From: Mycteria americana
Lineage: Eukaryota; Chordata; Aves; Ciconiiformes; Ciconiidae
DNA length: 64,000 bases
Reading direction: 5' to 3'
Assembly: GCF_035582795.1 (NCBI RefSeq)
Contig: NC_134373.1
Span: 12,918,001 to 12,982,000 of the forward strand
In this document: piece after piece, positions 1 to 15,147 of the stretch
Numbering within the stretch: position 1 is the first letter of the stretch
Layout of the letters: each line of letters opens with the position of its first letter
The notes under the pieces: generated by a model
What the model was told of the DNA's origin: nothing
Database searches by the model: none
Seen by the model: the letters and a program-made list of their open reading frames with translations, nothing else
Translations under genes and position numbers: made by a program

Positions 1-3000
1 CTCACTAACAAGGGCTTCTTTCCTCCACTGTGTTAGCTACTAAAGTTAAATAAATATTCAAAAAACAAACAAAACATTTAAAGGGCTCCATTTTTTTCTC
101 TTAAATTATGTGCAATTATTTTATTCATTTTGCAATTATAGTCTTGCCTTTCAGGCTGGGTAAGACTTTTTTTTTTTTTAATATAAGGAACAAACCAAAT
201 CCTTCTGCTTCCTTTATTTTAAAGTCTTGCCTTTCCACAGGCCAAACCATCTGTAAGGGAGAATAAAGCAGGACAAGAATTCATTGCCTGGACTATGGGG
301 ATGGGGAAACTGGAGGTCGCTCTCTCTTCTGTTACATGTAGGCACCTGTTAAAAGTTGTCTGTTTACATTTTTTGGCTTAACCCCTAGCAACATTTCTTG
401 CCTCAGTTTAGCAGAAACTGATGCAGGAGAAGTCCAGTTGGAAGAGTCCATCATAACCCTTCAGTTGTGCACCCCTTTTGCCTACGCTCGTGTGAAGGGT
501 ATGACTCCCTGTCCAGCAAGGGGAGCTAGAAGCTTAGCACTGAGCACTGCTGCTACTCAAGTGACTTTGTCTTCTGTGGGCTAACAGCAATCAGATCCCC
601 GTCCCCTTTCTTTACCATTAGGAGCTGCTATTGAGTTCCAGACTTTTAAACATAAAGTACCTATGATCAAACCCTATTGTTTATTTTCTGGGGGAGGAGT
701 TGCCTCCTCCTTGAAACTGGGTTTCTTTGAGCAAGAAGACATGAAAAGCCAAATGTGACCATTAGTAATCACCAGGATGCTGTATTTCACTTCTATACAC
801 CACCACAATTATTTCCTGGAAAAACTAATTGGAGAGGGAATCCCTGCATCAGCTCTGCACAGCCTCCAAACTAAGGAGCCCACAAACTGCTGGTGTGTCT
901 TCAGGCAATCTGTCATGCACTCCAGCTGCCATTTGTGACAGCTTAAGTTGTGAGAAAAATACAACCAAGGTACCCAAGTCAGCTCCTTAACCTAGTACCT
1001 GGCTGCAGGAAAGAGCCCCACATATACGCTTTCATAAGCAAAGCACGCATTGTCTTGCCTTACCTCTCCACATCTCCTGGAGATTACATCCAGAGCTGGG
1101 ACTGTGATAGGACATACTTTAATGCAGAATCACTGCAGTATGATCCCCAATGTGATTAGCACAGCTCAGCCTTAGTTGGGATATTATGGCTTAGATTATT
1201 CCTATTAGTTTCCAACTGATCTTGGAATGCAAGTATTACATCTGATTTTAATGAAACTTTAGACTTCGTTGTTTTCAGTCAGCTAATGAAATAGTTGAAC
1301 CTTCCCATGACTTGCTGTAATTATAACAAAGGCTGTGCATTATCATAAACAATGCTAACCTCTTTACAAGATGTAAAATTAATCTTCCAGTACTTGTGTA
1401 CTGATACATTTGGAAATGTAAACTGAAGAGTGAAAAGAAATTAATGCTACTCCGGTGAAATGTGAACCTACCTGGCACAGAGGCTTTCACACAGCACACT
1501 CTGGTGCAGCCTCTTGGTTACATGTAACTGTATGTTAACAGGAAAAGTAACTTTAAAATCTATTTTGTTCATGAAAGCCTCAAGCACATACAGAATTTAA
1601 TCACATTTAGAAGATCATTTTAAAGCACTCGTGAAAAAAAAAAAGTGCATTATACGAAAAAAATTCAAGGTGGAGACATCACCAAGGCCTTGAAAGGAAT
1701 GTCTTGGTTTCAACATGCAAAGAAAGTTTGCATTTGTAAGAGCTTTTCCAAAGACTCTGGCAAGACCCTGTACTTTCAAGACTGAAAATGATTTCCACTG
1801 GGTGGCTTGTTTGCTGGCTTCTGTAAAACAGCTTGGTGGTCCCAGGACAGCTCTTACTGGACTAATGTTCTTCACACAAAAGCCACGACTGTAATTGGCA
1901 TTAACTGTTCCCTGCTTTGGCAGCCTCATCGGAGAAACCAAAAATCAAATACACAATGTGGGCTGAATTGCCCTTAATGGCCCCTCCACATCAGGGCTAA
2001 GGGGATACTGAGGATAAGGAATTGCGTTTGTTTGTGGAGACATGCAGAGAACTGCAATTTCTTCCACTGTCCTGTCTGCAGAGAGATTAAAGGGCTACTG
2101 AGTGATCAATGAAGAGACAGAGCACTACCAGATCCTCTTTGGAGAAATGGGGCATTTTAGTGACAAGCAGCAGGAAACCTCTCTCTGCCACTGAGCTTCA
2201 AGGTGGTCTTCATCATACCAATCTCTGTGCCTCCTGGCATACGTATATCTGTTTTAAAATATCATCTCTCTGGCAAAGCATCCACAGCTGGAAAGGGCTG
2301 TTTAAATACTAGCAAACTCTAATACAGGGTTTCTCAAAGTTTAGAAATATTTGTTAACTCCTGGGGCGGGAGTGTGGGAAGAACAAGCATCACCTTGTGC
2401 AAAGTTACCCTGTTTACAAACCAATACAAATTTGAAAGGGTTCACTCCTTTATCTCTCTTTTCCAGTGTTCTGTTTCTTTGCTTGTGGGCAAAGGTATAC
2501 GTGCAGGGCTTTTTCACACTTTTAAAGACCACCAAGGGTCCACAGAGCAAAGGTTGATAAGCATAAGCACTGACCTATAATAAAATCCTTACTGACAGAA
2601 AGAGCCAGGAGTGAATGAGGCTGAACCAGGTTCGTTCTTGCCAAAGCTTGCGACTATATTGTTTGTGGTTGCACCAGTGGCTGATACTCACTGCTACCAA
2701 TGGCTCGCTTTATACAGTAAGCAAACTCTAATCATGGAAAAGCAAGCTAATTTGCCTTAAAGTATTTTAAAACCACAGTGACTTTCTCCTTCCCAGTAAG
2801 TAGAGAAAGGGAGCAACTACCTAGGTCCAGCAACACCAAAGAAGCAGCACAAAGCCATTCTGTCAAAAAACATTGTTGCCAAGGACTGCTGCTGCACACG
2901 GGTGTTCACAGACAGACCTCCATGTTAGCACAGGTCCATTGGTTGCACATAGGCCTGAGGCGATGAAATTTTGACCATGGATTTTTGAGGGTTTCCAATG

Positions 3001-5361
3001 AGAACAAACAGGCTGTACTCTCAGTTCTCTTTCCACCCAGATAAACAGTTATATACTAGTATTTAGTAGGATTTTAACCACAGCCTTATAACTATATCCT
3101 TTCCTTAAAAAAAAGCCCTACAGTTTTCAACAACAGCACAGTTAAGGACTACTCCTTCAAATTAATTATGAACATTTGCAGATGGAAAATACAAAAGCTA
3201 TTACATACAAAAAGTACAGGTGAGGTTCATGCATCCTTGCATCAGAAATTTGAATATATGCCTTCGCTCGGTCTGCTTATGCCTTCAAACCCAAGATCAT
3301 TCAAATACTGTTTGCAAATGTAGTATGAACACCTTTCCGTCTTGCCTGCCCTGTATTTCACACAGACACACACACATACTAACACCCCAGGCACTCAGTC
3401 TGAATTACTAATTTCAAATGCAAGCAAACCAGCTGTTGTTAACTATTAATTTGTACGGCCACGTCACTGGTCCCATACTTTGGGATCACTGTTGTGCTAG
3501 GCTTTGCACAGGTATGGAAGAAAACAGTAACCTGCTTCAATTAATTTCCAGGATGTAGCTATACACTTTTTAAACTCCACAAGCTCCCAGGCTCACAAGA
3601 AACAGAAACAATTGCTGATAAGCCAACAGTGGTTACCAGTATTTAAGCCAGACTCCTCAGACTTCCATAGATGTAAACTTGTGGCTGTTTTCTAAGGTCA
3701 GTTAACCAGCTCCTATTTAAATCAAAATCACCAGCACAACTCTATATGCCAAGCTGGATACCCTTTCAATGATGCAGTCCCTTTCCTGCTATGTCATTCC
3801 ATTTGGAAACATGAAGAGGAGTTGATCTGGAATAGATCACATCCCTCTAGTATTAAAATCTTATTAATGAAAGTATGGAAATTGTAAGTGTTTAGGGGTG
3901 AAACAGACAGTTATGAAGTAATCTTGTACAGGGACTAGAGGACTATATACAGAAGGAAACTTCTAAATATTGTTGATCTATCAGCACTTAGGATTGTCCT
4001 CATCACCATCAAGCTCGTATTTCCCCTTCCCTGGAATTGAGGACATTATGTTCCTGTAAATTAGTTAAGGTCTTCCAGTCATTTCTGTCTTATGCAATAT
4101 ATTAATTCCCTCTCTGCACAAATGTGATGGAAGTATTTTTGTTCAAATTTTCCATATAGTCACCTTTGTGCTGAGACCTGCTATGGAAGAACATAAAATT
4201 TTCAAGGTAGAAGTCTCTCAAACTTTCAAGTCCCTAAAAAATGGGATTCATAATTAGAAGACTTGGGTTACTTCACTACAGTTATTGCAACAGTTCCAGT
4301 TGTAATACCATTCCAGTTCAGCAGTGAACTTGTTATTTACTCTTAGGAAGCTCCCAGATGGTGTCACTGAAAAGGTTCCAAATCTACTGCATAATGGCTA
4401 ATCTACCCACCACATTAAAAGAACTCCAAACTTAAACTAAAGCAGAGTTTCTCCAATCTTAATACTTAGGGCAATAGTCTTACTCCCCAAACCAATGGGG
4501 TACATATAAGATGTATAATGGATGCCGTAGAATAACAATTTCATGCCCATATTAACAGAAAAATACAAATAACTAGGTTATGGCCTGGCCTTTCATAAAG
4601 AAAAATTATTTTCCTTTCAGGATTAGGAACTTCCCTTCTTTTTCCTCCTCTGACCTATTTTATGGTACTTTTTGCTGATAAATAAACTGTAGAAATCAAA
4701 ACACTGATTTATAATAAAAAGAAATAAATTTCTTTCATTAAACTAGTGAAAAAGGGCAAGCCTCTCATGATACCCTGCAGACACTGGACTACATAATTAT
4801 GGATATTTAGATGGAGCTTTCTGTGGCAGTGAATGCCAAGCACAAAAGGGGCTTGCTCACTGTTGCTACATAGCTTCTACCATACAAGACATCATAAATA
4901 ATAATGGCTGATACTTTCTGCCAGTGATGGCAGCCAAGAGTTTCTGCTTTTGACTTCTAGTGCTCATGTGCCCGTGAAGTTCAACTTTTGCAAGGGTTAT
5001 CTTCCCATCCACAAAACAAAGCAATGTAAGATTGCTATTCCTTGGGGCTCACTTTTCTCTAGCCAGCTTGATATAGGCCACTTCAAATTTAATTACAACA
5101 TCTGAAATCAGCTCCTACCACTTTGAAGTATAAACTGAATTAAAACACCTTAAGAAACCTTGCACCAGAAAACTGGTAACTCAATGAGTGGAAGACCCAT
5201 AGCATTTCTGTGTGAAGAAAGGTTTCCAGTTGCATAACCAGTACTGATGAGGGCTGCAGGCAGTAAACTGGTCTCTGACTGTATTTCTCAAGAGCCTGAC
5301 AAGTCTTGTTCAAAGAAGTTCTTGTTCTTGGTTCTTGACTGATCAGTCCTACTCTGGGGTA
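1..5361. other. Intergenic, no gene seen
   Basis: A+T-rich sequence with short poly(T) and CA runs. The open frames are short, unspliceable as far as I can see, and have no recognisable protein content. Confidence 0.5.
3361..3377. repeat. Short (CA)n run
   Basis: A short CA-rich run, cacagacacacacacata, in otherwise plain intergenic sequence. Confidence 0.7.
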
Positions 5362-5490
5362 AGGAATGACAGAATGGGTGAGGTTGGAAGGCACCTCTGG
5401 ATAACACCTAGTCCAACACTGCTTCTCAAAGCAAGGCCAACAGAGCAGGTTCCCTAGGACCTTTTCCTGAGATGGAAATACTACCTCTTC
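5362..5490 (-). mobile_element. CR1 LINE fragment, 3' end
   Basis: Reading left to right, the segment carries the antisense CR1 3' signature: agaatggg, then ggttggaaggcacctctgg, then ctagtccaacactgcttctc and gcaggttccctaggacc. The element therefore lies on the minus strand with its 3' end on the left. It is short and diverged, with no coding capacity. Confidence 0.8.
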
Positions 5491-8400
5491 TTCTGTCACT
5501 AGTACAAAAGCCACCAGGATTCCAGAACAAAGGAAGACAGACTTCGGGAGTCTTTCCTTAACCTAAGCTCTCTTTATGAAACTGTAAGGTGGAGAAGTGA
5601 GTGACTATGCTTTTCCATTCAGTCTGCTGTAGACATATACTTTGATACCAAATATAGCAAGCACTACTGATAACACGAACTGTGTCAAAGCTGTTAGCAA
5701 GAAATCAATAAACCTCCTTATGCTTAAGACCATGAGAGATACAGGAGTCAAGTGGACAAAGCTGAGCACTCAGAAGCCTGTTGATTAGTGTTCTGTTCCC
5801 AGTTCATATCAAGTTACTTCAAAAAATGTGCTGTACTGTAGAGTGTTTTGAGATCCCATGGATACAACAGTCCTCAGTTCCATTCAGACACACACTAATT
5901 CACGGCAGGTCATGAAGTGCTGTTAAAACTACATTGCACCCCTGAAAACATGATGCATGTGCCAATTTTTTTTAACTGTGCTTATTATCAGATTATACAA
6001 AATTACATGCAGAGAAAATTACACTTCATTAGTTAATTCAGCATAAATGATGCAAATCTGCTCAGAAAGATAATTCCTAAACAATGCTACAGTTGTTATA
6101 GTCCGAAAAGCCAATCCAGCCCATCTCAAACAAATATTAAAATAAACCTAGAAAAGTTCTGTTTTCATGAATGTTGATGCTTTTTATATCCAATTTATTT
6201 GCTTGCATCTTATTTATTAGGCTGTTTTACCAAAGACTCATTATAGTGTCAAAGCACCAAAATTTAATCATCCTTAAGAGAATCATAACTGACAGGTGAC
6301 ACCCTCATGTGGCATCTGCTGATTAGACCTGATTTCTATGTGAATAGATGATCTACGTTAAAAGAAACGTTGCAGCCAAAAATATAGTTCCATCAACTAT
6401 AAACACAGAAGTTACCATTAACAAGATAAGCAGTTTAGGAAATTAACAATCAGTGAAGACATTTATAATGGTTATGCTAACTTTTCATCAATACTGGCTT
6501 TCTAAAAACAATTTGTAAGGAACCTCTATTCCTCACATTTTCATTAAACTACAGGCGTCTGACTATACAGCTAAGCTGTCTGCTAAGCAAGCAGTTGTGG
6601 GAAGGATCTGGCTAGGTCCCTTACAGTAGGCTAGCTAGAGACTGGCTAGCTAGAGATTTTTTTCCTCTAGTTTTTAGGCATTTCCTTGAGTACTATGAAA
6701 GCACAGCAGCTACTCTTGAAAGAAAGATTGAGAGGCCCTATGCACGTAAGTGAATTTTCAAGAGACAGAGAAGTTTGACTTTTTGAGGACAAAAAAATGA
6801 AGAGGCTGATTTTAGAATTAAAGTAAGCAGCCTACAAAAATATGTAGTGATAGGTACTGAACAGCAACATGATCACATTTCATGAGTTGCAGAGTGCTTC
6901 CATGTGAATTTCTCCCATTTTCTTGTGAAATGGGGAGAGACGGAAAGCTACTTCCAACTTCCATGTAACCTACCAGTTGTTCTGAACATGCTTATGCACA
7001 GCCTCGAACTGGAGCTTACTACAGTTGTGAAAATTATTTGAACTTTGCCTCCTGAGAAATGTAGCTGAGTGACAAGCAGGCAGTTTTCCAAAGACCCTTC
7101 TTTAATTGAGAATGGTCAAATTAAAAAATAAAATTATAAAAGATCCCTCAGTATCATTTCTTCTGACAGGCACATCCAAATTGTGGTACCAGTATCACCT
7201 TCATGCTGAGAGAAAACAGGAGGCCATAATATTGCATGTTTGGCAACAAAGCAGAGAATGAAATCTTTACCTATACTATATGTAACCTTTAAATATAAAT
7301 AAATATGCCAGTCATGAAAGAAAAGTGCACGAAACAAGTTTCCAGGGTTCTCTGACTCATTAGGAATTAATCTAAATTGAAATCAAAGCAGATAATCCTT
7401 TTTTCAGTAGTTTATACAGATTAATTTACATAGCACTGGCCTTCACTATACCAGCCACTATGTATACTAGTAATGATACAGCACATCTTCCCCTGATCAA
7501 ATAGTTGGAAAATATGAGAAGAAAAATGAAGAATAATTTGTAAAATAAATCATCCATAAAAGTATGAAAAAACATCTGATAGCCTACTTGCTCATTTGCT
7601 TTCTAAGAAAATTAATTTTTTTTTTTTTCCCGAGTTGGGAGAATTTCCAATCCTAAATTATGGGTAGTCTGGTTGGATAATCACAGAAGTGTCTTTATAG
7701 CAACTATTTGTATTAGCATATACTTAAAAAAGCTTAAGCTAGTCATCAGTTTTAGCCAAGAAATATTAGTGTTTGGCTGTCCTTTTAATAGATAACTTCA
7801 TCAGGTTAAGGGAGTCGGTTGAGAAGCACATTGTACCATCTCCAGGGTTCATCATACAAGTTCCTCATGCTAGAAAATGTTTTAATACCCACATTTAATA
7901 AATGCTCATCATGGCTGGCAAAGAGGGGGCATGGATCATGAAGTTCATTTGGGAGGTGAATACAATAGGTCAGGATATGCTGGCTTAAGGGTCTTACCTA
8001 ACTAATTGTTTAAAGCAGTGTGCCCAGAAATGGGGTAGGTTCATTTATTTAAGTTTGAATAAGAAATTTCAGGTGACTGAAGTCTGATCCTGAAATGAAG
8101 TTTGTATTGGCACAGTGCATACCCTTTCTTCAAGACTGTGGTTTTGCAGCATATTTTCTAAGGACTGCAACACAGAAACAAACACAGCAGGAATGCAATG
8201 ACTGGACTAGAAAGAAGCAGAGGGAGCTAACTACCAGTCAAGACTTAGCAGATGAAGAATTTTCTCTCTTTTCTTACGGGAGAGAATATAAAATATGGGT
8301 GACATGAATCTACTGTGATGATTTTAAAATTGAGGCATTCTCTAAGGAAGAATGAAAACTCTTTCAAAAGAGCAGAGGAAGCTTTTAACAAAGCGAAAAA

Positions 8401-9924
8401 TGACAGGAAAGAGACTGTTTTGATCGGGCTCTGGGGATTTAACGTATCTTTTGCAAAAATCTGATCTGCTATTACTATCCTCTGAGCAAGAGAGTTTATT
8501 GTACTTTAATAATGACACAAATAGTGTGTTTGAATATTGTGTATTTCTGTAATTGATTGCTGACAACGTATCATTGAATTCTGCAGCTGCAAAGGGTTGC
8601 TCTGGATTACTGCTTATAAAAGTGGTACAGTGTGTGAAGCAAAAGATGGAATGACAACATTGCAACCACAAGGACATCACATGTTGAAGGCCAAATCCTA
8701 CAGATGCTCACTACTGTGAGGATGTCCCTCACCACAATAAGTACAATGCCCAATGACAAGCAGTCACAGGATTAAGTTATTCGTAGTCCATGGAATGACC
8801 AGTGATGAAGGGCAATAAAAACAAGTGCAAAAAAGTGCTGAAAAATAGCATGTCATTCATAAAGTCCCACTCTTTAAAAAACTTTTCTTAGCCTAGGTAA
8901 TTTTTCTGAGCTTCAAAGGGAGAGAAAAACACACCTGTGGCAACCATAAGACCATACAGAAACACCAACTGTTTCTGAATAAGGAATGAGCTAGGCAGAC
9001 AAACGTTATCCCAGCAGTATATGGGAAGGGAACAAATTATATAACATCTTGCCAGATCTTCCTGAAGCAAGGTAAGGTAAACAAGCCAAATGGCTATTAC
9101 TAGAAGATCTCATTAGAGCTTTTCATTGAGTATCACTTGCAGAAACATAATAGTTCAGGCCTAATAGAACAGCAGGTATGACACTAAAAGTGGAGAGGTG
9201 GTTTTCGCTCAAGCAGCATATATTTGAGGGGAAAAAAAGATAGATAAATGGGCTTTGCGCTTTGCCACAGCCTTAAAAATGCCAGGCACTAGTGGTAGAA
9301 GCTGAGGGAGTAAATTCCGAATCAGGAAATACCTTGAGTAGCCTACCTGATAGAAATTTTCTAATAACTACTGCTTTTTGCTTAGAGCAAGTAGACTCCA
9401 GCTGATGTGTTTTGGGAGATTTCAATTACAGCACACTGAAAGCCTCAAACAGTGGGTTGCAGGTCCTTCCATTAACAGCCTCCTGCACTGGCTTTTATTG
9501 CATACTATCAGAGGGGTGCTCCCAAAAGGACAAAACAAAGGCTCATTTTAAAAATTGAATCCCTTACTTTTAACTATACTGCTTTCTGATATTATTTTTT
9601 CTGTCTCCTTTCTGATTGCACCTTTAAAAGATTCATAGGCTTGTCTCCCCAACACACTTAATTGTTGCTTAGAAAGTTTATTACATAGTTGTTAACTTTC
9701 AATACATTTCTAGTAGTGAGTTGGAATTTAATTATAGTAACTGTCCAAATAAATCTGACTCTGTATATGAAGTAACAGCTACTCTTAAGTAAATAACATT
9801 TGAATATTCTCTCCCTTTCTCTGTCATACACAGACATTACTTGGAATACTAACAACCTTGCAAAACACACCATTTCCTAGCTGTTTGGTCTCATTAGATA
9901 CTGTTCTAGCAGTCATTTGTTTTA
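5491..9924. other. Intergenic, no gene seen
   Basis: Apart from the small tandem repeat at 6629 I see no structure. The 112-residue minus-strand frame at 8342-8680 has no splice or family support. Confidence 0.45.
6629..6658. repeat. Short tandem repeat of a 15-base unit, two copies
   Basis: The 13-base string ggctagctagaga occurs at 6629-6641 and again at 6644-6656. The core gctagc is itself palindromic. Confidence 0.8.
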
Positions 9925-10032
9925 TTAGAACCCTAGGACCATTGGGGTTGGAAAAGACCTCGGGAGGTCTCTAGCCCAACCTCCAGCTCAAAGCAGGCCC
10001 AGATATGATAAAATCAGATCTAGTTGGGATAG
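9925..10032 (-). mobile_element. CR1 LINE fragment, 3' end
   Basis: Antisense CR1 tail recognised from ggggttggaaaagacctc, tctagcccaacctccagctc and aaagcaggcc. It is about 100 bases, diverged, with no ORF. Confidence 0.75.
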
Positions 10033-10788
10033 ACAATCACCCCCTTTTTAAATCGTGAAGCTTGGAGCCTTGGTACGGGACAGGAACAGGATGATTAATG
10101 GCTGATTGTAGTGAGCATTGTGCCTTTCAGCAGAGTGGGTGTTCTGATTCTGACCACCGTGGACTAAGGAAACTGGTGTTACAGAATGATCATTTGGGGT
10201 TAACGTATGATATTTGGAACATCTGAAACCTGTTATTTTTCCTAGCTGAGGTTTATCCTGAAGCTTCATAAACTTTCCATTTTAAATTACAGAGTTTCCT
10301 TTTTTAACTATAATAAACTTTTATCTGAAAATGGTGTGTGCCTTTTAATCATTCCGAAGTATTTACTTTAATTAGGTTTTAAAAACCCTGCAGAAGACAG
10401 CACTGTTCTTAATTTTGGCTGTGAGAGTTTGTTCTGTATTCAGCGAGCAGCAGTTCCTAATACCCCTGCTGAACTTCAGCCAAATAGAGCATTTGAGGCA
10501 AAGCAAGATGGCGTGAATTCAAAAAAGACAACTTGATTTCGTGAAAACATTGGTCCAGTTTCATAGCATTATCTATAATCCACTCGTTTAATAGAAGAAA
10601 AGAGTTTTCATCTTTCTTTCTCTACAGACATGCAGCCTGTGGCATTCTTGGAGTGTCAATATTTTCTTGGTTTTCCCATGCATCATTAAAGATTTGAAGT
10701 CCTGAGCATCTCCAACTCAGCAAAAACCCTTGGGAGCTGCAAACACTTACCCCTTAGCAAATCAGGTTCAAATGATGAGTCCAACCAG

Positions 10789-10828
10789 AGGGGGGAAGAA
10801 AAAAAAGAAATAAGAAAAAAAGAAAAAG
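10789..10828. repeat. Purine-only tract
   Basis: A stretch of G and A nearly free of pyrimidines, mostly GAAA and AAAG units, about 40 bases long. Confidence 0.75.
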
Positions 10829-12232
10829 TTCTTGTGTTGCTTGAACTTCCTACCTGAGACTATAATAGCAGCAAAAACAAAACAACAAAGATTTTAACTG
10901 AGGTTATCAGTTAAAGTAACAGATAATTGAGGAACTTGGACTTCATAGCAAGTACTATTCCAAGTTAAAACGCAAGATGCCTTTTTTTCTCTGGCATTTT
11001 GAATCAAGGTAGTTAGCTTAGCCAGTCTGAGTTAACACACACTATGGCAAATTTTAACAGAGTGTAAGACTTTTCTATCTGAGCAATCCAAATAGTTGTG
11101 GCCCTTTTCTGGTGTGGGGTCATGCAAACAAGACCTGAGATGGGAGAGCTATGGGTTGAGCTAATTTCTGCATCACTTTCTTACTTACTGCAGCTGAGGT
11201 TTTCCCATACTGGACTAACTGCTGGCCACTTCCAGAGGTATTGAGATTGGCATGAAGAGATGTGGGACTAATGTTCTATTGTTTATTCTGAAAAGACATT
11301 CTAGCAAAGAAAAACTATACCTGCTTTTTATTTAGGACACCTTTCAGTGGGCCAGGGTCACTGGAAAGCATTAACTCCTGCACAGCCACTTTGTAAGGAC
11401 TTCTTATTACTCCAGCTGTACAAGCAGGAAGAGTCTCTCCAGCTACAGACATCCTCTGATGCACAAAAAAAGAAAGTTGTTTCCTCCAGTTCTTTCTGGG
11501 AATATTGTAGAAAAGGATGCCAACACAGTGAGACCTATGGGTCTTACCCTTCTCCCACTCAATGCATCTGAAACTTCATAGGCTTTGAAAACAGATTTCT
11601 TGTAAACGGGACTAGGAAACAGGGTTATCAGTGCTCACACACATGGAAGAGTGAGTGGTTGCTTTAGCTGGGTTATAGTCCTTGGCCTTCAAAAAGAGAA
11701 AATGGGAACCAAAATACCTTAATTTAAGGATCAACTTAACATAAGGGTCACAGAGTAATTGCATTTCCCTGGAGTGCTAGAGCTTGAAAAATAAAGATCC
11801 TTGTAAGATAGATTCCTGGGTTTTAGATTGCCCTATATTCCACAGTATGTAGGTTTTCTGCATTAGCATTAGGTTCTTTTTCAGCTAGTCTTTGTTCCTG
11901 TTTGTGCTCTTAGATGTCAGTTCTGCACAGGAATAATGAGGCTAATAAACCTCACAGATGTATACTTGCCTAGTGACATTTAAGAATTCTGGAGAGTGGA
12001 TCATATTATTTATTCATCTGGCCTCTAGTCCTAATTTAGTCTCAGAACAATAGACTCTGGTTTCCTACCTAAAAAGAGCTAATGTAGCCCTTAGATGATA
12101 TGACTTAAAGTAGACTTGTAATTGAAGGGTAAGAAACATCCAAGTAAATCACACATTCTGAAAATGCCAACCTGACTTTTTTTAAATTTTGCTGAGCTGG
12201 TGACATTGGGGCTGAACATGCTCTCACTTCCA

Positions 12233-12259
12233 CTAGTGCAAAGCCCCAGTTTGCACTAG
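12233..12259. repeat. Perfect inverted repeat, 10-base arms
   Basis: The arms ctagtgcaaa and tttgcactag flank a seven-base loop, gccccag. Confidence 0.7.
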
Positions 12260-15113
12260 CCTAGCAACGTAAGGACACATTGAATTTCAAACACACCACT
12301 CTCCTTAGCACGTCAGCATGGAACTACTGAAATACGTAACACTTGCTATGTACTTAAGTATCTTGCCAGTGTGAGACCCAAAATAAAGCTGCATACCACT
12401 AAGGTCACTGTAGACTTTTAAATAGATTCAAACTGATAAGTTGCAAAGTCAAGCCATGGGTTCTGATTACTTTTTGTATTATGTGAATATGTGTTTCTCT
12501 GGCAGTGTGCAAAGACCTGAAACTAAATGTCTTTCTGATAACATTATTTGTAATGATTCCTTTACAAACTGGTGCACATCACTTTTGTTGACATGGAAAG
12601 CACAGATTAGGAAGACTTTTTTGCCAATGACCAGTATCTTCTAACTAAGTTAATTCATGTCAACTATGCAAAGCTTGAGACAATTATTGAAAGAATACTG
12701 CCATCATGTTTTCTTTTGTGGTCATTTCTTTTTACTCAGAATTTAGGGCAGCCCTGAGTTACTCCACAGAAAACAAAGAGGAGATGCTGACAACAGAGTG
12801 GAAAGAGGCTGAGACGAGAGTACTTTGGTTTTGTTCTATGCCTCTGAGCATTTTCAACAGAAGATTCTCAGTTGCAGAAATTAATTTTTTTCCTCTATTA
12901 TGTAAATAATCTTGGATCAACCTTCAAAACACTATTTCAGGTCTTTCTTTTCTACTAATCTTTCCTGGAGGAGGCAACTGAAACCAGAATTGGATACTCC
13001 CTACAAAAAGAATTCACAGATTTTTGCATGAAAAAAGTGATGGTTTAGTGGCATTACACATCTTTCTCTTTCTCCTTGCAAACATTTATAAGAGTAAAAC
13101 TGTGTTCACAAGAACATTGATAGAAAGGAGCAGGACTGGGAATGCTCAAGACATGGGAGTGCTATGGGGTCAGCAGGTATGCAGTCAGGAAGAGGAACCT
13201 TGCCACGTGACTTAAGTGATGAGGTACAGCATGAAAATCAACTACTTTTAGCAGTAGTCATCACAAAGAATTCACAAGTGATTCACAGGCTGAAACAATT
13301 GAAAAAAATCAATCATCAGAGAAGTTCAAGTAATTAAAATAGTAAAATCTGCTCTTGGAAACTTCATGGCTGAAGTTTCATTGACTGCTGCTTCATTTGT
13401 TCCAACTGAAGCGGGAAAATTAAAGGGGTGAAATGTCATTTGGAGAGTCCTTTGCCTGGATCCTTAACAACTAGAAATTTTCATAGCCCCGGTGACTTCA
13501 GGGAACTCATAGACTTGTCCTGGCTTCCACAGAACCATGCCAATTCAGACCAGTTAATCACCTGGTCTTATGCAGTGGTTGATTCACTGCCAATTTTTGT
13601 TGTGCTTTTATGAATAATATATAAGCACCTTGAGTTGTGAGTAGGCATTATTTGTTACACTGAAATAAACAGAAATAATAAGAGCAATTTGGCACTTGTT
13701 CTTTTACTACCAAGTACTATATAATTATAAGTCATTGGGAAATTCTAAGAGAGGCAATTTGGAACAAATGTTGCTTATACTAATGTTTAATATTTAGACT
13801 GCTGGGTCAACAGAAAGAGTTACAAGAGTCATTTATGGTGGCCTAATTGAAGCCTATGAAAAATATATTTATACTCAGTGGTGCTCCCCTTTTTCATCTA
13901 ATGGGCTTACTGATCTATAGATTCACTATTTGATCAGTGCATCTGGCCCCACAGGCTTCATGGTTTGCAAACCACAACCTACTAATAAGCACCCTGCTGC
14001 CTGTTTGTTAAACAGATCAGTGCTGGCAGGCACCCAAAACTCTAGCCTTTGAAACTTGGAGCTTTTTTAACTTGGCCAGCCTATTGTGTGGCAAGACAGA
14101 CAATAAACCATGAACCTCATAAATGCTGAGCAATTAAACATAAGTTAGTAATATAGTTGTGGTAATAGAGACTGCTTACCTCAATCCAATACATGTCTTA
14201 TTTCTTCTTTGTGTCATCTCTGCTAAGAGCCAACCAGCCAACCATAAGCAGTTTGCGTACACACTAATGGTTGAGATTTCCTTGTAAACAAGATGGTGGC
14301 TGCCTACTAAGGGAAATCCATCATCCAAATAGCAATATGATGGTGCTTTCATGTTCAGCAACAGAAGCATCCACTCAAGCTCACAGCCGCTATGTTTTAG
14401 CACACCAAGACAATTTCTATTGTAGATGGAAGTTCAGCTCTGTGATCTGAACACCTCCGTTTGCTTCTCTAGAGAAAAAGCGATTTAGTTTTGGAAGCAC
14501 ATTTCCAGAAGCAGCAGCTTTCCTTTAAAACTGAGGAGCACAAAATCAGCTTGGTTAATGACCCATTCCAAGCTTGTATTTTGAAAAAGGCTGTGTTCTG
14601 CCTATGCCTGTATTATGTTCCTAGATTCCCTAAACTAGGTGGTTCCAGTAGCACATAGAATACAGTAGGACTTCAGCTGTTAGGTCCCATGGCCTGGGGA
14701 AGAACTTGAAGGTGGCTGGATACCTGTGAGATTAAGGGGTCAGGAACAGCCATAGGAGTTTGGGAAAACAAACACCATTTCTCTGAGTGCATCTAAGAAC
14801 GTGAATGATCAGAAGAAAATTGGTTTAGAGGAAGAAAAACTGATACAGAAAGGAGAGGACATGAGGGGCACAATATTTGCCCCTCATCTGCAGAACGTCA
14901 TACATCCATCCACCACATAGGGCCCTTTCAGTCATATTCACAGCACCTGGATATATCTGATGCCTGTTTGAGAACTGATCAGACATGAAACTGATCTAAA
15001 CTCTGGGGGGGAAAAAAAAAAATCTGGCTTCACAACTAGGCACTGCCCTAGCCCACAGGACTGAACTATTTATTTCTACATGAGTCTGCTCTTCCTTGGA
15101 CTGGCCAAGGAGC

Positions 15114-15147
15114 CCTAGTGAAGAATTGTACAGCCTAGTGAAGAATT
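15114..15147. repeat. Direct repeat of 14 bases
   Basis: The string cctagtgaagaatt occurs at 15114-15127 and again at 15134-15147, a small local duplication. Confidence 0.75.
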